Shown here in pieces: positions 1-12,429 of a DNA stretch of 64,000 nt (the first letter of the stretch is position 1; the number at the start of each line of letters is the position of its first letter). A program made the translations under genes and the position numbers. This DNA is from Tetracentron sinense. Taxonomy: Eukaryota; Streptophyta; Magnoliopsida; Trochodendrales; Trochodendraceae. A model generated the notes under the pieces. The model ran no database searches and was not told the DNA's origin. It saw only the letters and a program-made list of their open reading frames with translations. Location: the NCBI GenBank assembly GCA_015143295.1, contig CM026560.1, positions 8,434,501 to 8,498,500 on the forward strand. The letters run 5' to 3'.

Positions 1-2
1 AG

Positions 3-2609
3 GTCACGATCAAGAATCGTTATCCATTGCCTCGGATAGACGACTTGTTTGACCAATTGAAGAGTGCGCAGTTTTTCTCCAAGATTGACATTCGATCTGG
101 TTATCATCAGTTGAAGATCAAGAAAGAGGACATTCCGAAGACAGCATTCCGAACTCGATACGGCCATTACGAGTTTTTGGTCATGTCTTTTGGACTGACT
201 AACGCACCGGCAGCATTCATGGGTTTGATGAATCGGGTGTTCAGATCGTCTCTCGATCAATGTGTGATCGTGTTCGTAGATGATATCCTTGTGTATTCAC
301 AGTCACAGGAGGATCACACGAGAGATCTCCGTCTGGTCTTGCAGACACTTCGAGAGCATAGTCTGTATGCTAAGTTGAGCAAGTGCGAGTTCTGGCTGAA
401 CAAGGTGTCTTTTCTTGGACACGTGGTATCTGCTGAAGGTATTTCAGTTGATCCTGCAAAGATTGAAGCGGTGATGAATTGGGAAAGGCCGAAGAGTGTC
501 ACCGAGATTCGTAGTTTCCTCGGGTTGGCAGGGTATTACAGAAGGTTTGTGGAAGGATTTTCAAGTTTAGCAGCTCCACTTACCTATCTCACACGGAAGA
601 ACACGAGGTTCACTTGGAGTGATAAGTGCGAGGCTAGTTTCTTGGAGTTGAGAAAGAAGCTTACTTCGGCTCCTGTTCTTACAGTTCCATCTGGGAGCGG
701 TGGTTTCGAAGTCTATAGTGATGCTTCACTAGTGGGACTTGGATGTGTTTTGATGCAGCATAAAAAGGTGGTCGCCTATGCTTCTCGTCAGCTGAAGGAG
801 CATGAGCAAAACTACCCCACACATGACTTAGAGCTCGCTGCAGTCATCTTTGCACTGAAACTTTGGCGTCACTACCTCTACGGAGAAGAGTTCGTGGTGT
901 TCACAGACCACAAGAGCTTGAAGTATCTTTTCCTCCAGAAGGAGTTGAATATGAGGCAGCGTCGTTGGATGGAGTTCATGAAGGACTACGACTGTTCCAT
1001 CCAGTACCACCCGGGTAAGGCTAACGTGGTAGCCGATGCTCTTAGCAGAAAACCTTACGGAGTTATGGCTCAATTGAGAGTGCAAGAGTGGAAGTTATTA
1101 TATGATATGTGTCATTTGGACACTACTCTCAGGCATGTCACCTATGGGCCGATAATGTCCAATGTGGTGGTTAGGCCACAGATCCTGAGCCAGATCAAGG
1201 AGTTACAGAATTCAGATATGGAGTTGCTTGCTTACCGAGACAAGTCGGTGAGTAACGGCAATCAGGAGTTCACTTTAAATGGTGATGGTGCTATCACATT
1301 TAAGGGCAGGTTGTGTGTCCCCGCCGACACAGTTTTGAGGGATGAAATTTTGAATGAAGCTCACCGATCAAAGTACACGGTACATCCGGGAGGTACCAAG
1401 ATGTACCAGAATCTCAAGAAGCACTACTGGTGGCGAAACATGAAGAGGGAAGTCGCTGAGTACGTCGCCAGATGTTTGATTTGCCAGCAGGTAAAAGCCG
1501 AACATCAAAGGCCGGCAGGTCTTTTGCAGTCTCTTCCTATTCCGGAGTGGAAATGGGAGAACATCTCGATGGATTTCATTGTGGGTTTGCCGCGAACGGT
1601 GAAGGGCTCCGATGCTATTTGGGTGATTGTGGACAGGTTGACTAAGTCTGCACATTTCATTCCGTACCGAACTACTTTCAATGCAAATCAGTTGGTAGCC
1701 CTATATGTTAAGGAGGTGGTTCGACTGCACGGTGTGCCAGTTTCTATCGTGTCTGATCGAGATCCTCGGTTTACTTCCAGGTTTTGGAAAACTTTCCAGG
1801 ATGCTATGGGTTCTCGTTTAGAATTCAGTACCGCCTTCCATCCCCAGACCGATGGACAAACGGAGAGGGTGAATCAAGTAGTGGAGGATATGCTCCGAGC
1901 TTGTATGCTGGATTTTCAGGGTAGTTGGGAGGAACAGTTGCCGTTGGTTGAGTTTGCCTACAACAATAGCTATCAGGCAAGCATCCAGATGGCACCTTTT
2001 GAAGCTCTGTATGGTCGGAGTTGTCGATCACCGCTATACTGGGATGAAGTTGGTGAGAGGAAGATTCTTGGTCCTGAGTTGATAGAGCGGACCGCAGAAA
2101 GGGTCAAAATTATCCGAGAACGATTGAAAAGTGCTCAGGATAGGCAGAAGAGCTATGCGGATATACGCCGTAGAGATTTAGAGTTCCGAGTTGGAGATCG
2201 GGTCTTTGTGAAGATTTCGCCGAGTCGGGGAATCATGCGATTCGGGAAGAAGGGGAAGCTCAGTCCAAGGTATGTGGGACCATTTGAGATCGTCACAAGG
2301 GTTGGTGAGGTTGCTTACAGGGTAGCACTACCGCCTCACATGGCAGCGGTCCATAATGTATTTCACGTCTCTATGCTTAGAAAATACATTTCGGATCCGT
2401 CTCACGTCATCGCTCTTGATCCTGTTGAGATTCGAGAGGATCTTACGTTGGTTGAGCAACCAGTTCAGATTCTGGATCGTCGAGATCAAGTGTTGCGAAC
2501 CAAGACTATCCCTTTAGTCCTAGTGAAGTGGCAGCATCATTCCAAGGAAGAGGCTACATGGGAGCGAGAAGCCGAAGTACGAGAAAAGTACCCCCATTTA
2601 TTTGTTTAA
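3..2609 (+). CDS. gypsy pol polyprotein (RT-RNase H-integrase-chromodomain), partial
   Basis: The frame is open from the window edge to the stop at 2609. The RT palm begins within the first residues: [11 protein letters not shown], the [10 protein letters not shown] block and catalytic FVDD. RNase H carries the VYSDAS and TDHKSL blocks. Integrase shows a zinc-binding HHCC region ([11 protein letters not shown] to CLICQQ) and the DDE core ([28 protein letters not shown]). The end holds the [15 protein letters not shown] region and a chromodomain-like tail with EEATWERE. These enzymes copy the element's RNA to DNA and insert it into chromosomes. The true start lies upstream of the window. Confidence 0.93.
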   Translation, partial: VTIKNRYPLPRIDDLFDQLKSAQFFSKIDIRSGYHQLKIKKEDIPKTAFRTRYGHYEFLVMSFGLTNAPAAFMGLMNRVFRSSLDQCVIVFVDDILVYSQSQEDHTRDLRLVLQTLREHSLYAKLSKCEFWLNKVSFLGHVVSAEGISVDPAKIEAVMNWERPKSVTEIRSFLGLAGYYRRFVEGFSSLAAPLTYLTRKNTRFTWSDKCEASFLELRKKLTSAPVLTVPSGSGGFEVYSDASLVGLGCVLMQHKKVVAYASRQLKEHEQNYPTHDLELAAVIFALKLWRHYLYGEEFVVFTDHKSLKYLFLQKELNMRQRRWMEFMKDYDCSIQYHPGKANVVADALSRKPYGVMAQLRVQEWKLLYDMCHLDTTLRHVTYGPIMSNVVVRPQILSQIKELQNSDMELLAYRDKSVSNGNQEFTLNGDGAITFKGRLCVPADTVLRDEILNEAHRSKYTVHPGGTKMYQNLKKHYWWRNMKREVAEYVARCLICQQVKAEHQRPAGLLQSLPIPEWKWENISMDFIVGLPRTVKGSDAIWVIVDRLTKSAHFIPYRTTFNANQLVALYVKEVVRLHGVPVSIVSDRDPRFTSRFWKTFQDAMGSRLEFSTAFHPQTDGQTERVNQVVEDMLRACMLDFQGSWEEQLPLVEFAYNNSYQASIQMAPFEALYGRSCRSPLYWDEVGERKILGPELIERTAERVKIIRERLKSAQDRQKSYADIRRRDLEFRVGDRVFVKISPSRGIMRFGKKGKLSPRYVGPFEIVTRVGEVAYRVALPPHMAAVHNVFHVSMLRKYISDPSHVIALDPVEIREDLTLVEQPVQILDRRDQVLRTKTIPLVLVKWQHHSKEEATWEREAEVREKYPHLFV

Positions 2610-2689
2610 GGCCATGGCATTCCCTTGTATTTTGCTATAGTTTTACACATGTATGTATCGTCCAAATTTCGGGGACGAAATTTTTGTAA

Positions 2690-2700
2690 GGGGGGGAGAA
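2690..2700 (+). other. polypurine tract of the left-edge gypsy element
   Basis: A purine run (AAGGGGGGGAGAA) ends exactly at the TG that opens the 3' LTR. It would prime plus-strand DNA synthesis. The same tract, with small changes, precedes the LTR at 19663 and, reversed, follows the LTR ending at 43278. Confidence 0.85.
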
Positions 2701-4569
2701 TGTAGCACCCCGGACTTTTTCATCATTAATGAATAGCACCTTCATAGCTAATTGGCCGTTTTCATAGTTTTCGTAGTCTAATTAATAATAAGGGAGAAAT
2801 CGGCAATTCCGAAACGTCAGAAATGTTCGTTTTCGAAAGACGGATCCAACGCAAGTTGAATCGTCGAAATCCGACAAGCGAGTAAAAAGATATGGTCGAA
2901 ACAGTCCGGACATCACAGAGCACCGATCGCTCGGTCATTACCTGCGATCGATCGGTCCACTACCGATCGCTCGATGGCTATCGCACGGTTAACTTTTTTG
3001 TATGGGGAAAAATTCCAGAGAGTGTGTTTTTGACCGATCTCTCGGTCATAACACCGATCGATCGGTAAGCCACCGATCGCTCGGTCCATACCACCGATCG
3101 ATCGGTCATACGCAATTTTTCTTCATTAAGGGTGTTTAAGACTTTAAACACAACCCCTTGCCTATAAATAGGCTGAGTTCGTGCCTTAGGGTTTCAGAAA
3201 CCCTCTGTGCCCTATCTTAGGAGATTTTGAGGGAGAGAAGAAGGAGAGGAACTACTTGTTGATCAAGCTTGTGGAAGATCAAGGTTCTTCCACTTCCCTT
3301 GGTGATTCTCAACCAAGAACACAAGGTTATTGCTTGTTCAAGCCTTTGGGAATCAAAATCTTTGATTTCACCAAGGTAGATACACTCTACTACAATCTTG
3401 CAATCCTACTAGTTACTAGATATGATTCTTCTTATATATGCCCTATCTAGATGTATTGATTCTATGTATGAAAAGGTGTGATTATATACTTGGATGAAGG
3501 ATTACTATTATGATGCACTCTAAGTGTTTGATAAAATACCTCTAAGGGATTCTATGCTTAAATACGATGATTTCTCTTATTAAGTGCATATGCTCGCATG
3601 CCTCGCATGAACCGATGGTTTCCATGGATTTCTCAAAGTACAAATAAAGGTTTTTCACGAAAAGACGAATAATGAATGATTCTAAGTAACTCTATGATTT
3701 CTCTAAGATCGTTTCACAAGCTCTAAGGATCCTACTATGCTCACAAGAGAACCCTATGATAATGCTCTAAGATCGTCTCACAAGCTCCACGGATCACAAT
3801 AAAATGCTCTAAGATCTCTAAGGTTATGCTCTATGGAAATGTTCTACGGTATTGCTCTATGCTCTATGCTCTATGTCTCTACGGATCATAATGACTCTAA
3901 GTAACTCCATGAACTCACAAGAACTCATAAGGCTATGATTATCGATTGACTCACACGGTTACAGTTTTGGTTTCGAATATTATCTCATATATGTTTTCAC
4001 GGTTTCCATGCTTTAAGGATTGTTCGGATTTCATTCTCCATGTCTTGTATGCTCCATGCCTAACCGCTTTATTGTTCTTAGTTTGTATACACTGAGTATT
4101 CCATGCTCAGTCGATATTGTTATGATCGGCAGGTGCTCGGGTTCCATTCGATTTGTGTGGCGACGAACCTTGGGTCGAGGAAGAGTACCGTGACCCGGAG
4201 CCTTCCATGGATCACTATCATGACGATGGTGCTCTAGATAGGAGTCGTGACTTCGATTTCTGTTGATCGACCGACTTAGAACTTGTGTCATTTTGTTATG
4301 TGAGTGTGGGGTTTGTCCACTCCACTTTTGGGTTTCTCACACTTGTATACTTGTTGGTTCTTACTTGAGCCAAGCTATAGGAGTATTCTTTTGCTTCCGC
4401 TATGTTTAGTATTTTATTTTCCGCTGTGCATTGTATTTCGTTTCCGTTATGTATATTCAGGTACTCTGACAGGTTTCCACGTGTGCCTTATGTATCATAC
4501 TGGAGGTATGGTACGGCGGTCACGAGTCAACTTACCCTTAACTCCTAGGGGGTATTTTGGGTCGCGACA
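2701..4569 (+). repeat. 3' LTR of the left-edge gypsy element (1869 bp)
   Basis: It opens TGTAGCACCCCGGAC and closes GGGTCGCGACA, the TG..CA ends seen in all gypsy LTRs here. In order it holds a conserved block around 2831-2905, a palindrome cluster (2922-3106), a TATA box (3163-3170), an AT-rich tandem region around 3690-3900 built on CTCTAAGATCG and CACAAGCTC, the CTGAG/CTCAG hairpin near 4090, and the terminal TAGGGGGTATTTTGGG motif. No host gene lies inside it. Confidence 0.9.
2922..3170 (+). promoter_or_regulatory. CGATCG palindrome cluster and TATA box of a gypsy LTR
   Basis: Repeated 14-mers of the form ACCGATCGATCGGT and ACCGATCGCTCGGT lie between 2922 and 3106. In their middle sits a spacer with GGCTATCG, TGTATGGGG and CCAGAGAG. 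A good TATA box (CCTATAAATAGG) follows about 57 bp downstream at 3163-3170. This is the expected U3 promoter position. That the palindromes bind a factor is inference. Confidence 0.7.
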
Positions 4570-6673
4570 ATATGTGCCACATATACAATTGAATTCAATT
4601 GCAATTGCAATTGGTTGTGATCCTATCTCGTGGATGAATAGTATTCCTTATTGTAATTCATTGGACTTCAGCAGGCAGCTATTGGTCTACTCCGATAAAG
4701 AATTCAAACATTTTTATTTTTAAAAAATGATTTAATGCTAAATTATATTTTATTAGAGTTGATTAAGAGTGTACCTGCTATAGCTCATTGGACCAATGCA
4801 CAGTGAGCAAATTTAGTAAATTTACCAAAGTAAATTTACTGTTCCAATAGTAAATTTACCAAAGTAAGATGTATGCATGACCCATCGAAATGACATTTTC
4901 ATCCCCTCTGTTATAGGTCTGACCCATAGATATGATATTGTTATCCTCCTTGCTATAGATTAGTAGTGGTTCCAAGAAACATTAATGAGCAGTGTTCAAA
5001 GGGAGCCTCTCAACAGTTCAGCGTTGCTGACACTCAACCTGCCACTCTAGGAGATCCTACTAATGGAGTCATATGTACCCGACCCACCAAATGAAGGGAA
5101 CTCCAAGAAAGAGATTCCTTTAGTAAAAACAAAGGTTGTCGTTTTGGTCTGAGTAAATGGCCTATAAAAACGCAAAAAATACAATGAAAGGAAGGGCGGC
5201 CCAACCTAAACCTTACAAGAGCCTAGAAAGTCATAAGCAAAGGCTGCTAGATCGCATCAGGGGAGAAGACAACAACTGTATGAAGGTACGTGATCCATCA
5301 AAGCCTGTTCCAAATGAGTTTTGCTTTCCAGAGAGATAGATAAAATCAGCAGGCATCATCAAACAATGGAGGAGGCCCTCAGGGAAGATAGAATTTAACA
5401 AATTTCCTCCTCGGCTTTGGATGTTCAACATATGATTTTCTCCTAGGTGAGAAATCTACTAAGAGGTAAGCCTTTACCTTTTTTTTTTTGAAATGTATTT
5501 TGGCTTTGCTATTTCTACTTAGTGTGGTTGCATCTTTTGCTTATAAAAGTATAAGTGAACATTGATTTCACATATGTGACAAGCATCTATCTGTGATGCG
5601 TTGATTGAATTTTACTTCAATGGATAATTTTTTGTCAAAACTTTCGTTAATAACCCCAGAATCAAACTCAGATTTACAGTTCAAAATCCTTGGCTTCCCA
5701 CTTCAGTGTTTATGAAGTTTATAAATTCACAGTAAGATAATGAGTACTCAATTCAAAATTCAAGTCATAATTTGCATATGTAAACAGTAAAGCTATGCGA
5801 TAACTTGTTCATCAGTGTTGCTTTGATTTTTCATATCTATGCTAATGCCTATTACATGTTTGAATGAAGAACAAGAAAAATGTTTATTGGGACTCACTAA
5901 GGAAAAGTACTCTTTGAGAGATCATGGTTTTATTAAGGTTCTTCACATTATTTAATCATCCATGCAGGATAAGTGCATGGCATTATTATTGTTCTTTCCA
6001 TGCTTTCTTACATACAATAGAAGGGTATTGGATTTTATCTCATGGTGACCTACAGCTCGCAATGTGGCTTGCCATACTCTTCAGAACCTCATTTTCTGGT
6101 GAAATGCATAATGCATCCCATGATTTGAACTATTAGTGGGTACTATGGTATGGGTATTCTTTTGATGAGATGTGCACCTCTATTGTGTCAGTAAAATTAA
6201 AGAGATTTCGGTTAGTTAGCCCTGTTTCTTTTGAGATGCTAGTTCTGCTTTATGCTTGATTCATGGCTTTCAAGTAAAGCCCTCAATATGGCGTGAAATT
6301 GCTGAGATTTGGTGTGGTGTGCTGTTACTGATGTTTGCATGCATGTTAGTGATTGAATCTTTTTTGCATATTAATTATGAAATCTGTAAATTTTATCATT
6401 TCAATATTCTAATAAATAATTTTATTTAATTGTGTTGTAGGAGGGAGCAGGGAGCACACACTTGTCGAGTTTTAGAGGTGCAGGAGGGGAACCAGCAAGA
6501 TGAAGATAGTTAGACTTACGATTTATTGACACTTTTTTATGGACATGTGTATTGTATTATTACATTATGATGGGCACCTGTAATTGGATGTATTTATTTT
6601 ATTTTGATTTTCATGTCGAAAATTTCTTTTTATATATAATGTCATTATGGACAAGATTTTGTTTATTTAATAT
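4570..6673. other. about 2.1 kb with no recognised gene
   Basis: AT-rich sequence between the gypsy LTR and the CACTA end. An open frame of 60 codons at 5157-5339 has no recognisable domain. Local direct repeats of TAAATTTACCAAAGTAA occur near 4830-4880. A GGAGGGAGCAGGGAGCACAC stretch near 6440, followed by an AT-rich tail, could be the 3' end of the CACTA gene, but no transposase motif can be read. Some or all of this may be the interior of the CACTA element ending at 7293. Confidence 0.4.
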
Positions 6674-7293
6674 TGTTGACAGGTACAACACAGGTAAAAG
6701 AAATATTTATATTGTTGACAGGTACAAAACAGGTAAAAAATATTTATATTATTGACAGGTACAAAACAAGTTTAAAAAAAATTGAAAAAAATATTTTCAT
6801 TTTTTTTTATGTCATGACTATTCGCGGCATTTGGGAAATGCCATAATTGATATTGGTGACTATAATGGCATTTATGAATCGCCGTTAAATGTTTCGTCTA
6901 TGACGGCGTTTCTACAAATGCCGCCAAAGATTTGGTCTATAACGGCATTTATATAAACGCCGTGAAAGGTGAGTCTATTACAGCATTTATATAAACGCCG
7001 TGAAAGGTGAGTCTATTACGGCATTTTTAAAAACGCCGTGAAAGGTGAGTCTATTACAGCATTTATATAAACGCCGTGAAAGGTGAGTCTATTACGGCAT
7101 TTTTAAAAACGCCGTCATAGAGTGACATATAACGACGTTTTTAAAGTGCCGTCAAGATAAATGCCTCCTTTGCCTTCCCCGACGCGAGTAATAATGGCGT
7201 TTGGTTTGAAACGCCGTTATTGACTATAACGGCGTTTTTGAGATTTTTCACGGCGATTTAAAAACGCCGTTAAAAGTCTGAAATTTTGTAGTG
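6674..7293 (+). mobile_element. CACTA (En/Spm-type) DNA transposon, right end
   Basis: Reading inward from 7293 on the minus strand gives CACTACAAAATTTCAGAC, a typical plant CACTA terminus. From about 6820 inward the sequence is filled with short inverted and direct subterminal repeats of ACGGCGTTT and AAACGCCGT (several near-identical units of roughly 45 bp with GTGAAAGGTGAGTCTATTAC). Just inside these, at 6674-6770, are three tandem copies of a unit of about 40 bp with TTGTTGACAGGTACAA. Subterminal arrays of this kind bind TnpA-like protein in characterised CACTA elements. The left end was not found, so the element is partial or its other end is lost. Confidence 0.8.
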
Positions 7294-9369
7294 ATTAGTG
7301 ACCAAGTAATCTAATCCTTACATAATAAGAGATAATTAATTAGCAACTAATTAATTAGATAAGGTTATATTGAAGTGGGCATCCAACCCTAGATGGGCCC
7401 CACAATTCTCATGCCCTTTTGAGTTCCAAACTCCTTGATGGTCAAGTTTTGATCTTTATCAAAATCTCATATGGATCCTACCCATTTGGTTAATCACATT
7501 TATGTGATTTCACCTATTAGAGCTTCACTATACCATATAGTGCTTTACATGGAGAAATTATTTAATTATTAATTAAATTAAAAGGCTTTAAGAAGGTCCT
7601 AGTGTGTGGGATCTAAAGGGATCTCCTATTTCCGGTTGTGGGATCATGTTCTTCACCTTTAGGTTGAAGCCTTGTTGCTGGGAATTATTTTCTTATAATA
7701 CCATTAGGATCATAGAATATTATCTATGTTCCTGGACTTCCACTAATCACAATAATGTCCATTAACACAATGTAACCCCTAGAAATTAGAGAATTACTTG
7801 CATGTATTATCTATTACAAGATTTGTTTACAGACACGTCCTTCCACCATCCAATATTGTTATAAGCTTACGGGACAATATCTTATACTGTCTGTAATCCC
7901 TAACTTATAATGAGAACCCTTTCTCTTTGATACTTTTAGTCAAACTTGGACTTTTAAAACTATTTAAAAGAAATAATAATAATTATTACTTTCCTTCTAC
8001 ATAGAAAATAACATTTTCGATAAAACCATTTCATCGATGAATGCCAATGCTGGTTTTCAAAGTCCGGTTAGATAAGTATCAACTCAATGTAATTTACTTC
8101 AAATGAAGAGTAGTAAAGTCCTTGTTGAGCATACACACACTTCTTCTAGTATAGCGTACATAACCCAACGAGCCCGTATTTAGTCCGGTGTGTTGGACAT
8201 TGACGATTGGCTACATCAAAGCTATATAGGCAAATACCAGAGAAGATGTCGACCTCTCAGGTTAAGGACATTCAGTCAAATGAACTACCCTAAATATATA
8301 GATAGTTTATTTCTAAGGGTATCCACTAAGCGATCCTATTTCAATATAAGTACTTCTTACTTATATCCACATCTTAGTCAAGAGATCCTTCTCTCAGTGC
8401 CTGTGATTCATCACTCCATCATATGAAACTAACAATGTGTAAGTTAGTAGGAATACATTGTCCAGATGTATCTTAAATAACTTAGAACAATTCTAGGTCT
8501 ACAAGGAACCGGAAAACCATATCTTTTTAGCAATTGGTTCAAAACTAATTGGATGGCTTTCCTACAATGTTACTTAAGGTACAAAGTAATCTCATCTTAT
8601 AAGATACTTTTAATATGTTACCCAATATAGAAGAAAATGTGTGAATGTAAATATGCTTCTATTAATAAAGTAGATTAACACAGTTCCAGAATAGCTTTTG
8701 TGGATATATATGTCTGACAATCTCCCACTTGCACTCAAAGCCAATCTCCTATATATCTAATACCCATCATCTCTAGATGTTTCTCAAACATCTTCTGAGG
8801 AAGAGCTTTAGTAAATGGGTCTGCTACATTATCTGCTAACGTAATCTTGGATAACTTGATGTCTCTTCTCTTGACAATGTCTCAAATCAGATGGAATCTC
8901 CTTTCAATGTGCTTAGTCCTCTGATGTGCTCTAGGCTCTATGGCCTGAGCAACTGCACCACTATTATCACAATAAAGTGTAATAGGAGATTTAATTGAGG
9001 AAACAACACCAAGTTCAAGAATGACCTTCTTTATCCTTACTGCTTCCTTTGCAGCATCACTTGCGATAATGTACTCCACTTCAGTTGTTGAGTCAACAGT
9101 TGTTGTTTCCTTGCAACTCCTCCAATTAAAGGCTCCTTTCCCGAGAGTAAATATAAACCCTGAGATGGACTTTCTATCATTTATATATGCCTGAAAATTT
9201 GAATCTATGTACCCTACAACAGTCAAATCTTCTATACTGTAAACCAAACAGTGATGCATAGTCCTTCTCAGATACTTGAAAATGTGCTTAACTATTGTCC
9301 AATGCTCAAGACCAGGGTTTGATTGATATCTACTCACGATACTCACTACGTGACAAATATCAAGTCTTG
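7294..9369 (-). mobile_element. Ty1/copia retrotransposon, 3' part with LTR (Tork/Angela-like)
   Basis: On the minus strand the C-terminal RNase H region (blocks GYIDSNFQAYINDRKSISGF, STTEVEYIIAS and LYCDNSGAV, then KHIERRFHLI) runs from 9369 towards 8730. A purine tract follows (GTGCAAGTGGGAGAT), then an LTR opening TGTCAGACATATATATCC at 8719 and reaching to about 7294, where the CACTA end abuts it. Upstream copia parts are absent because a gypsy LTR interrupts at 9370. It is an old, broken copy with a few breaks in the visible coding part. The left LTR edge is approximate. Confidence 0.8.
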
Positions 9370-10110
9370 TGTTGCGACCTAAAATACCCCCTAGGACATA
9401 GGGATACTCTAGCTCGTGACTGTCGTTCCATACCATCCTGTATGACACATAAGGCATATATACCACCCTATGAGAGTACACAAGGTATAAAATATAGTGG
9501 AAACAAAGCGCATAAAATTTATAATAAAACACTCCTATCACTAGGTTCAAGTCTGAATCAAGAGAACAAAGCAAAATATGAAGTATGAAGTAGACAAGTC
9601 CTACTCTCAACATACACAAAATCCCCTCTCCTATTTCTCCCAGCAATAGTCTAGATAGGACCACCTATCTAGAGCTTCATCATCCTGATGATGATCCATG
9701 GTAGGCTCCGGCTCATAGTACTCCTCCTCTATCCAAGGTTCAGGAGCACACTCATCAAAACCTGCCAAAGATAACAACTTCTGCTGAGCATGGAATACTC
9801 AGCATGTACACAACACTAGCTAATAATGTCGTGCCCCAAAATACCCCCTAGGAGTTAGGATTCTTTGGTGACATGACTTGTACTAAAACTAACCTACAAA
9901 GAGTATACAAGGCTTGCAAAAATAGTGAACAAAAATTTCTTTAATGAATACATGTAATTCCAAGTGTTACATAAACTAACGACTTACTAAAAATACAATA
10001 AGTACAAAAGAGTCCAATGCCTGAATTACCAACTCAAACCTACATGAAAATCCCCAAGGAAAAATGACCCAAAATACATGTCTCTCTCTCTCTCACTCAT
10101 CCTGGCCAGT

Positions 10111-10179
10111 GGCCATATGCCAAGCTTCCTAATATCTAGGTGAGAAGCCTCCGAATATTAGGAAGCTTGGCATATGGCC
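10111..10179. repeat. perfect 25-bp inverted repeat in solo LTR 1
   Basis: Arms 10111-10135 and 10155-10179 (GGCCATATGCCAAGCTTCCT then AATAT, and its exact complement) are separated by 19 nt. The spacer sequence CTAGGTGAGAAGCCT also recurs directly after the right arm. In solo LTR 2 the matching place (about 62865-62895) has a single copy, so the inverted copy arose in this LTR. Confidence 0.9.
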
Positions 10180-10674
10180 TATCTAGGTGAGAAGCCTGCT
10201 CACCCTGAGCTACCTCGATCCAAGGGACAATAGTCCATATACCACATAATGTACCTACCGACATAAAAGTACTGCTGAGCATGGAATACTCAACGAGTAC
10301 AAGCTACTAACTAACAATAGTAATAATGATAAAATAACATACATCATACAGTTCATCATCATATTTCACAAATCAGAGTGCAGAGGTAATAACAAATAAC
10401 AAACAAAATCTTAAGCATCATATTTAAACTCATACTTAGGGTTCATGCTTTGACTAAAACCTCTTTTACCTTCCTTGTGATTCTTGTAATTTACACTTTA
10501 CATTTTATGTTTCTTGTGGGTGCCTTACATGTCTTATGAGGTTCTTTTCGTTGGCTAGTACCCGAACTATGGAATGGATGGACATACTAGGTTCTTATCC
10601 GGTTCTTGTCTCGTGACTATCATGTGTGTTTTCTGGTCGACTTGCTTGTGAATTTCCTTGTTTACCTGGGAACA

Positions 10675-11104
10675 GATGATAATGCCCGTACCTGGTCTTA
10701 GTACATTATCACCCTTCCATTATTTCTTGATTCTTGCTTGGAGACAGATACTAGTACCCTTACCTGGTCTTACTATACTAGTATCCTCTCATACTTGTTG
10801 GAAATATATGTTAATGCCCGTACCTAATCTTAGTACATTAACACCCTTTCATGCATGCCTTGGAAACATATGCTAGTGCCCGTACCTAGTCTTAGTACAC
10901 TAGCATACTTTCATATTATTCTTGTCTTGGAAACAGATACTAGTGCCCGTACCTGGTCTTAGTACACTAGTACCCTTTCATGCTTGTTATTTTACTTGGA
11001 GATAGATGCTAGTACCCATACCTGGTCTTCGTATACCAGTATCCTCTCATACTGGGTTGGGAACAGATGTTAGTGCCCGTACCTGGTCTTAGTACACTAA
11101 CATC
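10675..11104 (-). repeat. tandem hairpin array in solo LTR 1 (7 copies)
   Basis: Seven units of about 60-72 bp each hold two 10-nt arms around a 19-nt loop. On the sense (minus) strand the loop reads TACTAAGACCAGGTACGGG with small changes. First copy arms are 10675-10684 and 10704-10713; last copy arms are 11066-11075 and 11095-11104. Arm sequences differ between copies yet remain complementary within each copy. See findings. Confidence 0.88.
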
Positions 11105-12133
11105 CTTCCATACTTCGTGGTTCTTGCTTGTCATGTTTTCTTTTGAGCCAGGTATGACATATCTTAGGGATATGCCCTACCCTTGACATCCATATCTGTT
11201 TAACTTGTGAGCCAGAGGCTAGCACCCGAACATCCCTGGGCTACCAACCTCCTTGACATTTCATTTTCTTATTCTTGTTGTTTCATCTACTCATATAGGG
11301 AAAACCTCGGTTTATGCATACGTGCTTGGTGTGTGTGGCATTTGTGACGATCATACTATCATAAATAAATCAAGGGACACACATTGCATTTAAATTATCA
11401 GGTTAACATGAACAATAAAGCATGATGTCACATTTCTTGCAATTGCATAGGCATGGGGAATTAAATGAAAACATATAGAGCATTTGTTTTGAAATCACCC
11501 TTTAAGGAAAGCTACACAAGTCATATTTCCAAATCCTCCATTTACACTTGACAATCTCATTTATGCATTTTGTCGAACACCTAATGTGCAACACATTCAT
11601 AGCCACATTATTTCAAGTTCTTTAAGTTCATAAGTTTCATCATACACATGGTGTGCGTGTATTATGCATACAATGCTCATCCACCATTTTCCATCACACA
11701 CATCCCACAATACGGCATCTAATCACCTCCACATCCAACATTCCCCACCTCATTCACAACATAATTATGTTGTATAATTAGGGCATTATTACTTTAAATG
11801 TAGAACCTTGGGTTTACACAAACTCAAACCATTCTCAATTCAAGATAACTAGGTTATTACTAGGGAAGTTAGTAGGGTGTACTAACCTTGATTAAGAAGA
11901 GAAAACCCTTAAAAAAATGCCATGGAGAACGCTGCCCTAGCTTGGGGTGGGACTCCACACGTTCTTGAGGGTGGATTTGAGAAATCCAAGCTTTTGGGAT
12001 GATCTTGGGTTCCGAAACCCTTGATTTCTCTCAAGATGCAACCCTATGAGAAAACCCCTCTTCCTCTCCTCTACTCTCTCTCTCTCAAAATGCTGCCCTA
12101 AGGGTTTATGAAACCCTTAGGCTCAAGCAAGCC

Positions 12134-12429
12134 TTTATAGGCAAGGTGGAAATGCCCAAAAGACGAAAAAGCCCTTAATGAAATTTATGCAAAAACGCGA
12201 AGACCAAGCGATCGGTGGTTATGACCGATCGATCGGTTGCCTACCGAGCGACCGGTGTTCTTGACCGAGCGATTGGTCAAAAACAAGCTCTCTGGAAACT
12301 TTTTCCATACAAAAAAGTTAATCAGTCGATAGCTACCGATCGATTGGTTTTGGACCGATCAATCGCTATTAATGACCGAGCGATTAGTTATGAACCGATC
12401 GATCACTACATTGGACCGAGCGATTGGTG
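12134..12429 (-). promoter_or_regulatory. CGATCG palindrome cluster and TATA box of solo LTR 1
   Basis: On the minus strand, variants of ACCGATCGATCGGT lie between 12429 and 12203, with the spacer holding TATGGAAAAAG and CCAGAGAG. They are followed by TATAAAGG at 12141-12134. The layout matches the other gypsy LTRs. Several palindromes have decayed by single changes. Confidence 0.65.

Larger units (their letters stand above)
1..4569 (+). mobile_element. Ty3/gypsy retrotransposon (Tekay/Del-like chromovirus), 3' part
   Basis: The element enters from the left edge, so its 5' LTR, gag and protease lie outside the window. Visible parts in order are reverse transcriptase, RNase H, integrase and a chromodomain-like tail, then a purine tract, then a 3' LTR starting TGTAGCACCCCGGAC and ending GGGTCGCGACA. 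The visible coding part looks whole. Its LTR is related to the other gypsy LTRs in this window. Age cannot be judged because the partner LTR is not seen. Clade assignment rests on recognised protein similarity, not on a tree. Confidence 0.93.

Noticed and set aside
2922-3106. GATC-rich cluster as a methylation or replication-origin signal
   Set aside because: GATC methylation and such origins are bacterial; here the words are part of a plant LTR promoter region.
5157-5339. 60-codon open frame rich in lysine and arginine
   Set aside because: No recognised family and no supporting splice context; could be a piece of a CACTA gene but this cannot be shown.
10675-11104. CRISPR-like look of regularly spaced repeats with variable parts
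   Set aside because: The units are inside a plant LTR, the variable parts are the paired arms of hairpins and not independent spacers, and no cas-like gene is present.
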